Shown: one piece after another, positions 43,932 through 44,415 of the stretch
How the letters are laid out: each line of letters begins with the position of its first letter
Position numbering within the stretch: position 1 is the first letter of the stretch
Assembly (NCBI GenBank): GCA_023259355.1
Contig: JAHFQI010000001.1
Location: 26,333 to 70,747 of the forward strand
Origin: Comamonadaceae bacterium
Lineage (GTDB): Bacteria > Pseudomonadota > Gammaproteobacteria > Burkholderiales > Burkholderiaceae_C
Length of the DNA: 44,415 bases
Reading direction: 5' to 3'
Position numbers and translations under genes: made by a program
Notes under the pieces: model-generated
The model's database searches: none
Told to the model about the DNA's origin: nothing
Seen by the model: the letters and a program-made list of their open reading frames with translations, nothing else

Positions 43932-44415
43932 TCAGGAAACGTTGTAGTAGGGGGCGGTGGCCCCCAGGTTGGCTTTAGCACGGGCCAGCTCGGCGCGCGC
44001 AATGGTGCGCAGGTGCACCTCGTCCGGGCCGTCAAAGAAGCGCATGGCGCGCCCCCAGGACCAAAGGTAGGACAAAGGGGTGTCCGGCGTCACGCCCATG
44101 GCGCCGAACACCTGCATGGCGCGGTCCACCACGCGCGTCTGCAACTGGGCGGCCACCAGCTTGATGGCGGAAACGTCCAGGTGCGCCGACTTGTTGCCAT
44201 GGGTGTCCATCTTCCACGCGGCCTGCAGCACGAACAGGCGGGCCTGGTCGATCTCCACCCGCGAGTGCGCAATCCAGTCCTGCACGTTGGCGTAGTCGCT
44301 CAGATGTTTGCCGAAAGCGCGCCGGGTCAGGGCCCGGTCGCACATCAGCTCCATCGCCAGCTCGCACTGGCCGATGGTGCGCATGCAGTGGTGCACGCGG
44401 CCGGGGCCCAGGCGC
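43932..44415 (-). CDS. ACAD10/11-like acyl-CoA dehydrogenase, N-terminus cut by window edge
   Basis: Only the C-terminal ~160 residues are in the window; the frame runs past 44415. The RRAFGKHLSDYANVQDWIA segment and VFGAMGVTPDTPLSYLW identify the acyl-CoA dehydrogenase C-terminal domain. The final catalytic region reads FFDGPDEVHLRTIARAEL, close to the DGPDEVH motif of human ACAD10 and ACAD11, with Asp at the position of the usual Glu. In those human proteins this domain is fused to an APH kinase like the one encoded here at 36530. It leads, or is near the start of, the minus-strand operon. Confidence 0.88.
   Translation of the reverse strand, partial: RLGPGRVHHCMRTIGQCELAMELMCDRALTRRAFGKHLSDYANVQDWIAHSRVEIDQARLFVLQAAWKMDTHGNKSAHLDVSAIKLVAAQLQTRVVDRAMQVFGAMGVTPDTPLSYLWSWGRAMRFFDGPDEVHLRTIARAELARAKANLGATAPYYNVS

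Overview
The window is a GC-rich (roughly two-thirds G+C) bacterial chromosome segment packed with catabolic genes and no RNA genes, insertion sequences, phage genes or CRISPR arrays that I can see. The gene style points to a betaproteobacterium of the order Burkholderiales, probably Comamonadaceae: orphan Bug/TctC-type receptors, divergent LysR regulators in front of CoA-thioester operons, a single-chain class I fumarase and LigAB-type ring cleavage. That assignment is an inference from gene content. No gap between genes exceeds 300 bases.

Layout from left to right. (1) 1-2845: a family III CoA-transferase cut by the window edge and an HMG-CoA-lyase-like aldolase, divergent from a LysR gene. 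(2) 2894-7661: an operon of a PcaB-like fumarase/aspartase-superfamily lyase, a Bug receptor and a class I fumarase, divergent from a HutC-type GntR repressor; a perfect 12-bp inverted repeat sits on the shared promoter. (3) 7808-10946: an OsmC-AraC pair divergent from a methyltransferase-OsmC pair. (4) 11120-21493: an eight-gene beta-oxidation-like operon (Bug receptor, NDP-forming acyl-CoA synthetase, acyl-CoA dehydrogenase, hydratase-2, SDR, enoyl-CoA hydratase, thiolase, mesaconyl-CoA C1-C4 transferase-like protein) divergent from a LysR gene. (5) 21511-23791: ligA-ligB ring-cleavage dioxygenase genes with their own LysR gene and terminator. (6) 23870-38644: acyl-CoA dehydrogenase, AMP-forming ligase, ABC receptor, a large MalT-like LuxR activator, and an eight-gene operon (HSD10-type SDR, thiolase, livGFHM-type ABC transporter, ACAD10/11-type kinase, AMACR-like protein). 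(7) 38621-44415: a convergent operon (ACAD11-like dehydrogenase cut by the edge, crotonase, NMO-type flavoprotein, quinone oxidoreductase, AMP-forming ligase, second NMO-type protein).

The most notable signal is in region 6. The palindrome TCGTC-N6-GACGA occurs four times, always in an intergenic promoter region, and each copy lies exactly 31.5 bp (centre to first base) upstream of a plausible -10 hexamer. The operators sit in front of the acyl-CoA dehydrogenase, the ligase, the ABC receptor and the SDR/thiolase/ABC/kinase operon, and surround the LuxR-type gene. This looks like a local regulon with class II activator geometry. Within it, a kinase resembling the N-terminal domain of human ACAD10/11 lies near a dehydrogenase resembling the ACAD domain of the same proteins, which suggests use of 4-hydroxy acids or their precursors through a phosphorylated acyl-CoA. 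Uptake by the ABC system, activation by the ligases, epimerisation by the AMACR-like protein and thiolysis would complete such a route. The substrate is not evident from sequence.
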